From positions 1-43,302 of the forward strand of contig CAISVF010000333.1 of the NCBI GenBank assembly GCA_903888765.1: a stretch of DNA of 43,302 nt, given 5' to 3'. How positions within the stretch are numbered: position 1 is the stretch's first letter; every line of letters starts with the position of its first letter. A program made the position numbers and the translations under genes. Below the pieces are notes generated by a model. The model made no database searches, was not told the origin of the DNA, and saw only the letters and a program-made list of their open reading frames with translations. This stretch comes from an uncultured Verrucomicrobia subdivision 3 bacterium. GTDB lineage: Bacteria > Verrucomicrobiota > Verrucomicrobiia > Limisphaerales > UBA11358. Positions 26,444 through 35,184 of this stretch are shown here, in pieces.

Positions 26444-27754
26444 TTACGCCGCCGTGCTTTCGGTGAGGGCGGCCTGCTGTTCCAGCAGGGTGAGAACTTT
26501 TTCGTGCAGCACCTGCTCGTAAAGCTCATTCACGCCATCGCGCTTCTGCAAATCTTTGATAAACTGGTCGAGCGGCATCTGATACATCATGGCCAGTTGC
26601 TGGGCGCGCTTGATCACATCGTCTTGCGTGGCCTGAATTTTTTCCTGTTCGGCAATGCGCCCTACGAGGAAAGCCAGCTTGACGCGATCCTTGGCGTTGG
26701 TGGAGGCGTTGGCGTATATTTCGTCCTTCTGCTGTTCAATCAGCTCGCGCGCCACGCCGCGCTGGGTGTTCTGGCGCACCAGATCATAAACCACATTGCG
26801 GGTTTCGTTGGCCACGGCCGATTCCGGCAGGTCAAAATTGACCCGGCCCAGCAGCGCCCGCACCACCTGAGCGCGAATCGCCTTGGACTGGGAATATTTC
26901 AGCTCATTTTCCAGATCCGTGCGGACGCCGGTTTTAAGGGCCTCCAGATTTTCCGCGCCGAATTTTTTAGCGAGTTCCTCGTCCAGGGCCGGCAGGACTT
27001 TTTCCTTCACTTCCACCAGCTCCACTTCGTAAACGCCCTTTTTGCCCTGCAATTGGGGGGTTACAAAGTCGGCCGGAAAATCCACATTCACGGTGCGTTT
27101 TTCCCCGGCCTGCGCGCCGATAAGCTGCTCGGCGAAGCCGGGAATGAAATTGCCGGCGGTGGCGGTCTCCACCCAGAAATTTTTCTGCTCGGTCAAACCC
27201 TTGGCCGTTGGTGCCAGACTGGTGATGGGCTGGCCATCGCTGGTGCCGGTGTAATTCACCACGGCGATGTCGCCGGCACCCAGCGGGCGGGCGACAGTAT
27301 TATAATTGGCATGCTGGCCGCGCAGCAGATCGAGGGCTTTTTCCACATCCGCGTCGGTTACGGACTTGGTCTCGATCCGGGCGGGCAAGCCTTTATATTC
27401 GGGCAGTTGAAATTCGGGGGCGGTTTCCACCGTGGCGGTGAATTGCAGAGCCTGGCCCCGGCCAAACTGCACTTCCTCAATGTCGGGATGGCCCACCACC
27501 TGGAGCTTCTGCTCTTCAATCGCTTTGCGGTAATGCTCGCCGATCAGCTTGCGCTTGGCTTCGTCCTTGATTTCCGATTCGTATTTTTTCTCGACCATCG
27601 CGCGCGGAGCTTTCCCCGGGCGGAAGCCGGGCAGGGCCGCCTGCTTCTGATAGTCCTTAGCAATGGCGTCAAATGCCGCGTCCACGGCGGTTGCGTCCAG
27701 TTCCACCCGCACGAGCTTTTTGCACGGGGCCAAATTTTCAACGGTTACGTTCAC
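26444..27754 (-). CDS. tig: Trigger factor, ribosome-associated chaperone and peptidyl-prolyl isomerase
   Basis: The 436-residue protein has the three trigger-factor domains. The N-terminal ribosome-binding domain carries the signature GFRPGKAPRAMVEKKY (about residues 42-57). The FKBP-like isomerase domain has VARPLGAGDIAVVNYTGT and PGFAEQLIGAQAGEKRTVNVDFPADF. A long helical C-terminal domain ends with the usual acidic/Ala tail. It binds nascent chains at the ribosome exit. The start codon is GTG at 27754, where the family's conserved N-terminus begins. It lacks the usual clpP-clpX neighbours and is followed by the TolC-like gene. Confidence 0.95.
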   Translation of the reverse strand: MNVTVENLAPCKKLVRVELDATAVDAAFDAIAKDYQKQAALPGFRPGKAPRAMVEKKYESEIKDEAKRKLIGEHYRKAIEEQKLQVVGHPDIEEVQFGRGQALQFTATVETAPEFQLPEYKGLPARIETKSVTDADVEKALDLLRGQHANYNTVARPLGAGDIAVVNYTGTSDGQPITSLAPTAKGLTEQKNFWVETATAGNFIPGFAEQLIGAQAGEKRTVNVDFPADFVTPQLQGKKGVYEVELVEVKEKVLPALDEELAKKFGAENLEALKTGVRTDLENELKYSQSKAIRAQVVRALLGRVNFDLPESAVANETRNVVYDLVRQNTQRGVARELIEQQKDEIYANASTNAKDRVKLAFLVGRIAEQEKIQATQDDVIKRAQQLAMMYQMPLDQFIKDLQKRDGVNELYEQVLHEKVLTLLEQQAALTESTAA

Positions 27755-27782
27755 GGTAAATTAAGAGTTAAACGAGCCGCGC

Positions 27783-27812
27783 AGCATACCTGAACCTCGC
27801 CGTTTTCGTCAA
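27783..27812 (-). promoter_or_regulatory. Candidate sigma-70 promoter of tig
   Basis: On the minus strand TTGACG (27812-27807) and TATGCT (27788-27783) are separated by 18 bases. The -10 box ends 28 bases before the GTG start of tig. Both hexamers are good matches. Confidence 0.5.
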
Positions 27813-28286
27813 TTTGTTTTGACCGGCAAATCGGGATGCCGCCCGGCCAAGCAAGTTTAAACACCCAATGGTTGTCCCGTTTTGTGAAGTGTTCGGTTAT
27901 GACTTTTGGAAGCCCGCAGGGCTGGCATAGCTGTAGTTTTCCAAACCATAAAATCAGCAAAGCTCCGTCGGAGCGGCATCTTCGAGCCGTCAAATGCAAT
28001 AAGCCTCGCGCACGCTCGTTAATCCTACTTCAGAATAACCCCGTCGAGCGGGCGTATCGCCGCGCCTACACCCAATAGAATCTGGATAAGGCGGCTTACT
28101 AGTCGCGCTGCTGGCGGGCAGCCTAAAAAAGGTATTTCCATTTGTGGTCCACTCCAGCGGAGCAAACTTGGGTTATTCGGTAAGCGACCCGCTGACGGGT
28201 GCCATCAAATAACATCGCTAGAATGGAATAGACTCCGATTGGCCCATACCCTGACCGCTTGGTTCAAGGCAGACTCTGCCTTGCGC
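27813..28286. repeat. Palindrome-rich intergenic region
   Basis: No gene is convincing here. Several short palindromic units of the same style occur: AGCCCGCAGGGCT near 27911, GCTCCGTCGGAGC at 27962-27974 followed by GGCATC, ACTCCAGCGGAG near 28150 and ACCCGCTGACGGGT near 28188. They look like decayed copies of small GC-rich palindromes of the 'gctccg-n-cggagc-ggcatc' kind, which I recall as frequent in intergenic DNA of such bacteria. The region lies upstream of tig and downstream of the nuclease gene. Confidence 0.5.
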
Positions 28287-29681
28287 TCAAATCTCCTCGA
28301 CCTGCCGGTAATCGGGTACGAGGACTTGGGCGTGCGGTTTCATCGCCCTTAGCGTTTCGGCATGGGCCAGGCATTGCGCCTCCTCGCCGTGGATGCAAAA
28401 GATTTTCTTGAGGTTGCCCGAGATCTTTTGGACGTAACGCCGCAACTCATTTTTATCCGCATGTCCCGAATAAGTGTCGAGGGAAACCACTTTTGCGCGG
28501 ACTTCCTGCGGTTCGCCAAAGATGTTGACGGGGTTTTTGCCAGCGACGATTTGGGCGCCCAGGGTATGTTCGGCACAATAACCAATGAATAGAATAAGAT
28601 TCTTTGGATCCCCGAGATGGTTTTTTAAGTGATGCCGCACGCGTCCCGCCTCCGCCATCCCCGAGGCGCTGATGATGATGGCAGGCTCGTGCAGCTCGTT
28701 GAGCTTCTTGGATTGTTCCGCCTCCCGGATGTAGGTTAGATTGGCCATGCCGAAGGGATTGGCTTTTTCGTGAAGAAATTGATTGATGGTGGCATTAAAA
28801 CATTCCCCGTGCAGCCGGTAAATTTCCGTGGCATTCACGCTCAGCGGGCTATCCACAAAGATCGGCACGCGCGGCACCTGGCCGGCCAGGGTGAGTTGGT
28901 TCAGCACATAAACAATCTGTTGCGTTCGGCCCACCGAAAAGGCCGGGATGATGATCTGCCCCTTTTGGGCCAGCGTGGCGGAAACCAACCGGGCCAGGAT
29001 TTCATCCGCATCCGTTCGTAAAGCATGCTCGCGTCCCCCGTAGGTGGATTCGATCTGGAGATAATCCACATTCTCCACCGGCACGGGGTCGCGGAGAATT
29101 TCATCGCCGCCCCGCCCGACATCCCCGCTGAAGAGATAACGGAATTTTTTCCCCTGCTCTTGCACATCAAAAATAACCTGCGCCGAACCGAGAATATGGC
29201 CGGCGTCGCGGAAGGTGACCGTCACGCCGGGCACGAGGAGAAATGGCCGGTCATAGCCAACCGTAACGAACTGATGCAAGGTTTTCTCGGCATCCGCCAC
29301 CGTGTAGAGGGGGGCCACCGGCGGCAGGCTTTTCTTGGCGCGCTGCTTCGAGATAAACAGCGCGTCCGCTTCTTGAATATGGCCGGAATCCACCAGCATG
29401 ATGCTGCACAAATCGCGGGTGGCAAAAGTACAATGAATGTTTCCTTCGTAGCCCTGCTTGACGAGGTTCGGCAAATTGCCGGCGTGATCCATGTGCGCAT
29501 GGCTTAGCACCACGGCGTCAATCTGCTTCGGATCGAACGGAAAGCAGCAGTTGCGGTTGATGGATTCTTCGCGGTGCCCCTGAAACAGGCCGCATTCCAG
29601 CAATAGTTTTTTGCCGTTTACCTCCAGCAAATACATGGAGCCCGTGGTAGTGCGGGCGGCGCCCAGAAAGTGAATCTTCAT
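28287..29681 (-). CDS. Metallo-beta-lactamase / beta-CASP family ribonuclease-like protein
   Basis: The 464-residue protein has the metallo-beta-lactamase zinc site (SHAHMDHAGNLP) and GHILGSAQV. The beta-CASP domain has IPAFSVGRTQQIVYVLNQL, PIFVDSPLSVNATEIYRLH and IIISASGMAEAGRVRHHL. The C-terminal RMMBL motif is SGHADKNELRRYV. This arrangement is that of the Ysh1/CPSF-73-like group of RNA-processing nucleases common in bacteria and archaea. I chose ATG 29681 because MKIHFLGAARTTTGS is the family N-terminus. The RNA substrate is unknown. It is divergent from serA. Confidence 0.92.
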   Translation of the reverse strand: MKIHFLGAARTTTGSMYLLEVNGKKLLLECGLFQGHREESINRNCCFPFDPKQIDAVVLSHAHMDHAGNLPNLVKQGYEGNIHCTFATRDLCSIMLVDSGHIQEADALFISKQRAKKSLPPVAPLYTVADAEKTLHQFVTVGYDRPFLLVPGVTVTFRDAGHILGSAQVIFDVQEQGKKFRYLFSGDVGRGGDEILRDPVPVENVDYLQIESTYGGREHALRTDADEILARLVSATLAQKGQIIIPAFSVGRTQQIVYVLNQLTLAGQVPRVPIFVDSPLSVNATEIYRLHGECFNATINQFLHEKANPFGMANLTYIREAEQSKKLNELHEPAIIISASGMAEAGRVRHHLKNHLGDPKNLILFIGYCAEHTLGAQIVAGKNPVNIFGEPQEVRAKVVSLDTYSGHADKNELRRYVQKISGNLKKIFCIHGEEAQCLAHAETLRAMKPHAQVLVPDYRQVEEI

Positions 29682-29769
29682 GCCCGAATTTAGCCAGAGA
29701 TGCCGGCAAATGAACACAGATTTCTGCGAGAAAACCAACCCGGCCACCAAAACCGCCCTGATTCACTGT

Positions 29770-29798
29770 TTGACCCCCATTGCCGGTTGACTTAAACT
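29770..29798 (+). promoter_or_regulatory. Candidate sigma-70 promoter of serA
   Basis: TTGACC (29770-29775) and TAAACT (29793-29798) are 17 bases apart, and the start codon of serA is at 29820. No Shine-Dalgarno sequence is visible in the short leader. Confidence 0.45.
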
Positions 29799-29819
29799 AT
29801 CGGCTCGTTTGATTAAATC

Positions 29820-31418
29820 ATGAAAATCATCATCTGCGACCCTGTGTCGCCCAAAGGTATTGCGCTGCTCCAGCAGCGTCCGGAATTTCAAGTCATGGTT
29901 CTGCCAAAACGTCTGTCCGAGGCAGAGCTGATCCCGCTGGTGGCGGATGCCACGGCCCTGGTGGTGCGCTCAGAGACAAAAGTCACCAAAAAAATCATTG
30001 AGGCGGCTAAAGCCTTGCGCGTCGTGGGCCGGGCCGGCGTGGGGGTGGATAACGTGGATATTGAAGCCGCCACCCAGCATGGCGTGGTGGTGATGAACAC
30101 TCCGGGCGGCAATACCATCACGACGGCGGAACTGACCTTCACGATGCTGCTGTCGCTGGCTCGCAAAGTCCCGCAGGCCCACGCCACCATGGTGGCCGGC
30201 AAATGGGATCGCAAACTGTTTCAAGGCGTGGAATTGCAAGGCAAAACGCTGGGCGTTCTGGGTATGGGCCGCATTGGCACGGAAGTGGCCAAACGAGCCA
30301 TCGCCTTTGGCATGCGCGTCGTGGCCTATGATCCGTATCTCACCGAAGATCGGGCCAAAGCCATCGGAGCCGCCTTTGCCCCGGAAGTGGACCACGTGTA
30401 CCGGGAGGCGGATTTTATCACGGTGCATATGCCGGTGACCAAGGAGACGAAAGAAATGCTGAACGCTGCCGCCTTCGCCAAAATGAAGCCGGGCGTGAAA
30501 ATTGTAAACTGTGCGCGCGGGGAAATCATTTCTGAAGCCGACCTCATTGCGGCCCTGGAATCGAACAAGGTGGCCGGTGCGGCCCTGGACGTTTTCGCCG
30601 TGGAACCCTTGCCCGCCGACCATCCCTATCGCAAGCAGCCCAACCTGATCCTCACGCCGCATCTGGGAGCCAGCACGGAAGAAGCGCAGGAAAAATGCGG
30701 CATCGAGGTGGCGGAAGTGATCGCTGGCTATCTGCTCACCGGCGAAGTCCGCAATGCGGTAAATCTGCCGTATCTCGATGCCAAAACTTATGAACAGGTG
30801 AAGCCTTATCTGCCGCTTGGGGAAGCGCTGGGCAAGCTGCTGGCCCAGTTGACGACTGCGAGCGCGGACCGACTGCACATCACTTTCGGTGGGAACGCCA
30901 GGCTGTTGCCCAATATTGATCCCGTAACCCGGGCAATCCTGCGCGGCTTCCTGTCCACCAGTAATTTGAAGGACGTCAACAACGTCAATGTGCGCAGCGT
31001 GGCGCAGAGCATCGGCATCACCGTGGAGGAAAAGAAATCCGATGAACCCGTAACGTTCAATGAATGGGTGCATGTGCAGGTGTTCAGCGAAGGGAAGAAA
31101 TTAATTTCCGCTGGCGGCACGTTCTTCGGCTCCCCGAACAATCCGCGCATTGTTCGCCTGTTTAGCCAGTCGGTGGAAATTCCGGTGACGGGCACGCTGC
31201 TGTTGCTGAATAACGCCGACAAGCCGGGGATCGTGGGCCACTTGGGAACCTTGCTGGCCCGGCATCAGGTAAACATTGCCAACATGAGCCTGACCCGCGA
31301 CACCGTGGGCGGTCTGGCCTTGATGGTGTTAAACCTGGACAGTGTTCCTCCGGCGGCGGTGCTGGAAGAATTGAAAAAAGACGCTGACATCAGCAATGTG
31401 AAAGTGGTAAGCTTGTAA
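29820..31418 (+). CDS. serA: D-3-phosphoglycerate dehydrogenase
   Basis: SerA oxidises 3-phosphoglycerate to 3-phosphohydroxypyruvate, the first step of serine synthesis. The 532-residue protein is the long form. It has the N-terminal substrate domain, then the NAD domain (about 100-285) with LGMGRIGTEV. Catalytic R233 is in NCARGE and H281 in LTPHLGAST. An intervening ASB domain (about 320-455) and a C-terminal ACT domain (about 458-532, LLLLNNADKPGIVGHLGTLLARHQVNIANMSL) complete it. The ACT domain suggests feedback control by serine. It has a good promoter of its own and the parvulin gene follows 45 bases later. Confidence 0.96.
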   Translation: MKIIICDPVSPKGIALLQQRPEFQVMVLPKRLSEAELIPLVADATALVVRSETKVTKKIIEAAKALRVVGRAGVGVDNVDIEAATQHGVVVMNTPGGNTITTAELTFTMLLSLARKVPQAHATMVAGKWDRKLFQGVELQGKTLGVLGMGRIGTEVAKRAIAFGMRVVAYDPYLTEDRAKAIGAAFAPEVDHVYREADFITVHMPVTKETKEMLNAAAFAKMKPGVKIVNCARGEIISEADLIAALESNKVAGAALDVFAVEPLPADHPYRKQPNLILTPHLGASTEEAQEKCGIEVAEVIAGYLLTGEVRNAVNLPYLDAKTYEQVKPYLPLGEALGKLLAQLTTASADRLHITFGGNARLLPNIDPVTRAILRGFLSTSNLKDVNNVNVRSVAQSIGITVEEKKSDEPVTFNEWVHVQVFSEGKKLISAGGTFFGSPNNPRIVRLFSQSVEIPVTGTLLLLNNADKPGIVGHLGTLLARHQVNIANMSLTRDTVGGLALMVLNLDSVPPAAVLEELKKDADISNVKVVSL

Positions 31419-31463
31419 TCTTGTTTTTGAACCGAAACACCAATTAGTAGTCAAACCAACAAA

Positions 31464-32564
31464 ATGAAATTGAAACTGGTCCTGTCCGCCGCCTTGATCA
31501 TCGGTGGAATGTCTGCCCATGCCGTCACCGAAACCCCAGCCCCTGGCACGAATGCGGCTGCGGCCATGGCGGCTTTGTTTGGCGACCCGGTGATCGCCAA
31601 AGGCAAGGGCTTCGAAATCAAACGAAGCGAACTGGACCAGGTTTTGTCTGGAGCCAAAGCCAACGCGGCCGCGCAGGGCCAAACCCTGCCGCCGAATTTT
31701 GAACTGGAACTTTTAAACCAGTTGATCACGATTCAGATGCTCATGCAAAGGGCCACCCCGGCCGACCGCACTGCCGGGCAAGCCGAAGCGGATGAACAGT
31801 ATGATAAGCTGGTGAAGCAGCTCGGTTCACCGGCGGCTTTGGAGCGCCAACTGAAGCTTTCCGGCATTACGCTGGCGGACCTCCGCACCAAGGCCTCCCA
31901 GGAGGCCATCGCCAAAACCACCCTCAAGCGCGAGCTTAATGTGTCGCCTACCGAAGATGAAGCCAAGGAGTTCTATACCAAGCATGCGGCGGAATTTGAG
32001 CAGCCTGAGCTGGCTCATGTGCGGCATATTTTGCTGTTGACCATTGATCCCGCCACGCGGACCGGATTGCTGACCAACACCATTAACGAAAAGCGCAAGC
32101 AGATCGAAGATATCCGCAAACGCGCCGCTGCCGGTCAAGATTTTGCCGGTCTGGCCAAGCAATACTCCGAGGACCCCGGTTCCAAGGAAAATGGCGGGGA
32201 AGTGCCGCCGTTCCCGCGCGGCGGTCAGATGGCGCCGGAGTTTGAATCGGCAGCTTTTGGTCTTTCCAGCAATCAGGTCAGTGAGGTTATTACGACCATG
32301 TATGGCTTTCACGTTTTGAAGGCCGTGGAGAATAAATCAACCGCCAAAAAATATAATTTTACCGACACGATTCCCCAGCTGAAGGAAACCGTTGCATCCA
32401 TCTGCAAAAAGCAGGTGGAAGGTGAAAAAATCAAAACCCAGGCGGCCGTGTTCATTAAAAAATTGCGCTCGGAAAGCAATATTGAAATGCTGGATCCTAC
32501 CCTGAAATCACAGCAGGAAGCCGCCGAAGCTGTAGCGGCCACGGCCAGCGAACCGACCAAGTAA
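31464..32564 (+). CDS. Exported parvulin-type peptidyl-prolyl cis-trans isomerase
   Basis: The 366-residue protein has a signal peptide (MKLKLVLSAALIIGGMSAHAV), a helical SurA-N-like region (about 40-170), and a parvulin/PpiC domain (about 183-290). The domain shows HVRHILL, DFAGLAKQYSEDPGSKENGGEVPPFPRGGQMAPEFESAAFGL and YGFHVLKAVE. It probably folds exported proteins in the periplasm, in the manner of SurA or PrsA. It lacks a lipobox. It heads a co-directional series with the coiled-coil gene 27 bases downstream. Confidence 0.9.
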   Translation: MKLKLVLSAALIIGGMSAHAVTETPAPGTNAAAAMAALFGDPVIAKGKGFEIKRSELDQVLSGAKANAAAQGQTLPPNFELELLNQLITIQMLMQRATPADRTAGQAEADEQYDKLVKQLGSPAALERQLKLSGITLADLRTKASQEAIAKTTLKRELNVSPTEDEAKEFYTKHAAEFEQPELAHVRHILLLTIDPATRTGLLTNTINEKRKQIEDIRKRAAAGQDFAGLAKQYSEDPGSKENGGEVPPFPRGGQMAPEFESAAFGLSSNQVSEVITTMYGFHVLKAVENKSTAKKYNFTDTIPQLKETVASICKKQVEGEKIKTQAAVFIKKLRSESNIEMLDPTLKSQQEAAEAVAATASEPTK

Positions 32565-32591
32565 TGCCGCCAACGGGCGGCGGAGAAATCT

Positions 32592-33443
32592 ATGAAAATC
32601 AAAGTTGTCATAATTGTTCTAGCCGTTGCCGCCGTTGGACTGGGCATCGGCCTGCTCACCATCAAACAGCAGGCCGATAAACAGCATGAGGCGGACACCA
32701 GTTCCATTCTCGATTTCTCCAATCAGGTGACCCGGGCCAATCATGACATCGTCAGCTTGCGCCAGGATAATCTTGCCCTAACCAACAATCTGGCCACCAG
32801 CCAGCAGCAGGTCGGACAACTCTCCAACAACCTGGCGGTTGCCAAAGCCACGCTGGACGATGCGCGCACCACGCTTACCTCCCAAATTGATGGCCTGAAC
32901 AGCAAGGTGGCCGACCTCAACACGCACATCTCCGGCCTCAACACCCATATTACCGGTCTCAATGCCCGGATCGGCGATTTGGAAGCACAAAATAAAGCGC
33001 TCGACGAACGGGCGAGCGAGCTCACCAACGCCATCGCGCAATTGAATGTGATCATCGAAGATACCCGCGCTAAACTGACGGCTGCCAAAAATGACAGCGC
33101 CTTTCTCCAGTCCGAACTGCAAAAACAAATGGCCCAGAAGGCCGAGTTGGAACACAAGTTCAACGATGTGGACGACCTGCGCATTCAACTCAATAAAATC
33201 AAAACTGAATTGTTCATAGCTCGCCGCGCGCGCCTGATGAAGAATGACAATGGTCATAAGAAAGGTGCTGAACTGCTGATGCAGCATAGCGTCACGGTGA
33301 CTTCGCCGGATAAGGCGGCTGCCATGCCCAATGGGGCGGCCAAGCCGGCTACCAAATACGACCTGAATGTGGAGGTCGGCTCCGACGGTTCGGTGCGGGC
33401 CATCCCTCCGCTGGGCACGGGCGCCAAGCCGGTTGGGCATTGA
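32592..33443 (+). CDS. Membrane-anchored coiled-coil protein
   Basis: The 283-residue protein has one N-terminal hydrophobic segment (VVIIVLAVAAVGLGIGLLTI). A long heptad-repeat coiled coil follows (about 30-215), with very regular units such as LNSKVADLNTHISGLNTHITGLNARI. The C-terminal part is Pro/Ala/Gly-rich and low in structure. It is likely an inner-membrane protein with a periplasmic or cytoplasmic rod that spaces or bundles partners. I do not recognise a named family. GGCGGAG ahead of ATG 32592 is one of the few good ribosome binding sites in the window. Confidence 0.8.
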   Translation: MKIKVVIIVLAVAAVGLGIGLLTIKQQADKQHEADTSSILDFSNQVTRANHDIVSLRQDNLALTNNLATSQQQVGQLSNNLAVAKATLDDARTTLTSQIDGLNSKVADLNTHISGLNTHITGLNARIGDLEAQNKALDERASELTNAIAQLNVIIEDTRAKLTAAKNDSAFLQSELQKQMAQKAELEHKFNDVDDLRIQLNKIKTELFIARRARLMKNDNGHKKGAELLMQHSVTVTSPDKAAAMPNGAAKPATKYDLNVEVGSDGSVRAIPPLGTGAKPVGH

Positions 33444-33469
33444 GATTTTAAGGCAGCCACCAAGCCACC

Positions 33470-33811
33470 ATGCCCACCTACGAATACGTTTGCGAGAAGT
33501 GCGGCCACGAGTTTGAAACCGTTCAATCCATGTCGGCCATGGCTTTGGCGGAGTGTCCCGAAAAAATCTGCCCGAAGAAAAAGTGGGGGCATGGAAAAGT
33601 TTCAAAAAAAATCAGCGCTGGCGCGGGCTTGCTATTCAAAGGCAGCGGCTTTTATATCACGGACTACCGCAGCGAAGGTTATAAGAAGTCCGTAAAAAAT
33701 GAGACGCCTTCGGCTGCCACCCCGGCAGCCACGTCCTCGTCGGCCCCTGCCGCTCCGGCCGCCGCGACCACCACACCTGCCAAACCAGCCTCGCCACCGG
33801 CTAAAAAATGA
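33470..33811 (+). CDS. FmdB-like zinc ribbon protein
   Basis: The 113-residue protein starts MPTYEYVCEKCGHEFETVQSMS, the FmdB/CxxC signature. A second cysteine pair (CPEKICPKK) and GLLFKGSGFYITDYRS follow, also typical of the family. The second pair is spaced more widely than usual. The last 40 residues are a low-complexity Ala/Pro/Thr/Lys tail. FmdB proteins are regulators or small zinc proteins of uncertain role. Its stop codon overlaps the next start (ATGA, 33808-33811). Confidence 0.88.
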   Translation: MPTYEYVCEKCGHEFETVQSMSAMALAECPEKICPKKKWGHGKVSKKISAGAGLLFKGSGFYITDYRSEGYKKSVKNETPSAATPAATSSSAPAAPAAATTTPAKPASPPAKK

Positions 33812-35184
33812 AATGGCCGCGCCAGCTTTGCGCGTTTGTTCCGGCCCTTTTTTTTAGCCACGCCGTCTCCGCTCAATCTGGCTGGACGCCGCCGCCGGAT
33901 GTCCTGAGTGTTTCCGGACAGTTTCAGGTTAGGTCGGTCAGTGGCTTTTCGCCCCTGCTGCATCAGCCTGCCCTGGCCACCAATGCGGAAATTGTTCGCA
34001 TTGATCCCGCCCTCGCCGCAGTTTCCGCCGAGCGCGTGAAAAACACCCTCGCCCGTGAATTAGGCCGTAAGTCAGGTGACCTCTGGCGCGGCAAAATATT
34101 TCTGGTCATCCATCCGGCCGGAATGACGGACGATGCGCCGATGATCACGGCGCTGCCGATTTTAGGAAGGCGGGATTATCGTTTAGACCTGCCGGACGTG
34201 TTAACCCGTCAAAAATTCACGCGCTCCCTTACGGCTGTTTTGCTTATCGAAATGGCCGATCGCGAATCGGGCCTGGGCGGCCATCCGGCAGAAATTCCGG
34301 CCTGGTTGTGCGATGGTCTCGCTCGCAAAATCCTTGCGGATGACCGCGAAAAAACCGTGCTCACATTGCCCGCCGGCATGGTAAATGGATTGTCCCAATC
34401 CCGCAGCGCGGAGGCGAAGCGTGGGTTTGATCCCTTGGAGCAAACCCGCCAATCGCTGCGCGATGTCCCTGCCCTGACTTTTCAACAATTAAGCTGGCCG
34501 GTTCCCGGCCAGCTTTCCGGTGCCGACCATGGCAGTTATTTCGCCAGCTCCCATTTGCTGGTGAATGAACTGCTCGGGTTGAAAAATGCGCCCGCCAAAT
34601 TTCGCGCCCTGCTCGCCCGTTTGCCCGCCTGCGAAAACTGGCAGACCGCCTTTTTTGCCGCGTTTCATGAAGACTTTTTACGGCCGTTGGACGTTGAAAA
34701 ATGGTGGGCCTTGCGCGTCGTTGCTTTTGCCCTGCGCGATTCCGGTCCACAATGGACCGGGGAGGCTAGCCGCGATCGCTTGAACAACCTTTTGCGGGTG
34801 CCCGTGGAAATGCGCCGGAGCTCCAACTCCCTGCCCGACCACGCAGAATTATCCCTGCAGGAAGCCATCCGGACTTTGGAAACGGCCCAGCAGGAACCCG
34901 TCCTGCGCAACCGGCTGCGTGATTTGGAACTCGCTCAACTGCGCTTGTTCCCGGGATTCGCTGCCGTGGCCGAGGGTTACCGCCAGGCTTTGGCGGACTA
35001 TCTGGGCGACCCGAAACCCCGTCGCCTGGCTCGCAGTGGTAAAATCAGTGTTACCTCCTCGCGCAAGTCCACGGTTGCCGGCACGCTAAAAAAATTGGAC
35101 GCGCTGGACATCCGCCGGCAGGAAGTGGAAAGGCGTTTTAACCATAATGCCTCTCCATTAAATTTTTCCGCCGCCCGGTCATGA
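33808..35184 (+). CDS. Exported protein of unknown function, possibly a degenerate metallopeptidase-like fold
   Basis: The 458-residue protein has a signal peptide (MKWPRQLCAFVPALFFSHAVSAQ) and overlaps its neighbours by 4 bases at both ends, so it is translationally coupled to the fmdB-like gene and ribD. A central stretch, LLIEMADRESGLGGHPAEIPAWLCDGLARKIL, recalls the layout of gluzincin 'peptidase MA' proteins (HE..H followed by P.WL.EGLA), but the zinc-binding HExxH is absent. It may be an inactive relative, or the resemblance may be chance. The C-terminal 100 residues are helical and basic. Its place inside a riboflavin operon does not reveal a role. Confidence 0.8.
   Translation: MKWPRQLCAFVPALFFSHAVSAQSGWTPPPDVLSVSGQFQVRSVSGFSPLLHQPALATNAEIVRIDPALAAVSAERVKNTLARELGRKSGDLWRGKIFLVIHPAGMTDDAPMITALPILGRRDYRLDLPDVLTRQKFTRSLTAVLLIEMADRESGLGGHPAEIPAWLCDGLARKILADDREKTVLTLPAGMVNGLSQSRSAEAKRGFDPLEQTRQSLRDVPALTFQQLSWPVPGQLSGADHGSYFASSHLLVNELLGLKNAPAKFRALLARLPACENWQTAFFAAFHEDFLRPLDVEKWWALRVVAFALRDSGPQWTGEASRDRLNNLLRVPVEMRRSSNSLPDHAELSLQEAIRTLETAQQEPVLRNRLRDLELAQLRLFPGFAAVAEGYRQALADYLGDPKPRRLARSGKISVTSSRKSTVAGTLKKLDALDIRRQEVERRFNHNASPLNFSAARS

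Noticed and set aside
26273-27793. Plus-strand open frame of 506 codons
   Set aside because: It lies antisense to trigger factor, whose domains are unmistakable; the frame is a G+C-driven shadow.
27751-27999. 82-codon minus-strand frame upstream of tig
   Set aside because: It overlaps the tig promoter and palindromic repeats and has no protein-like composition.
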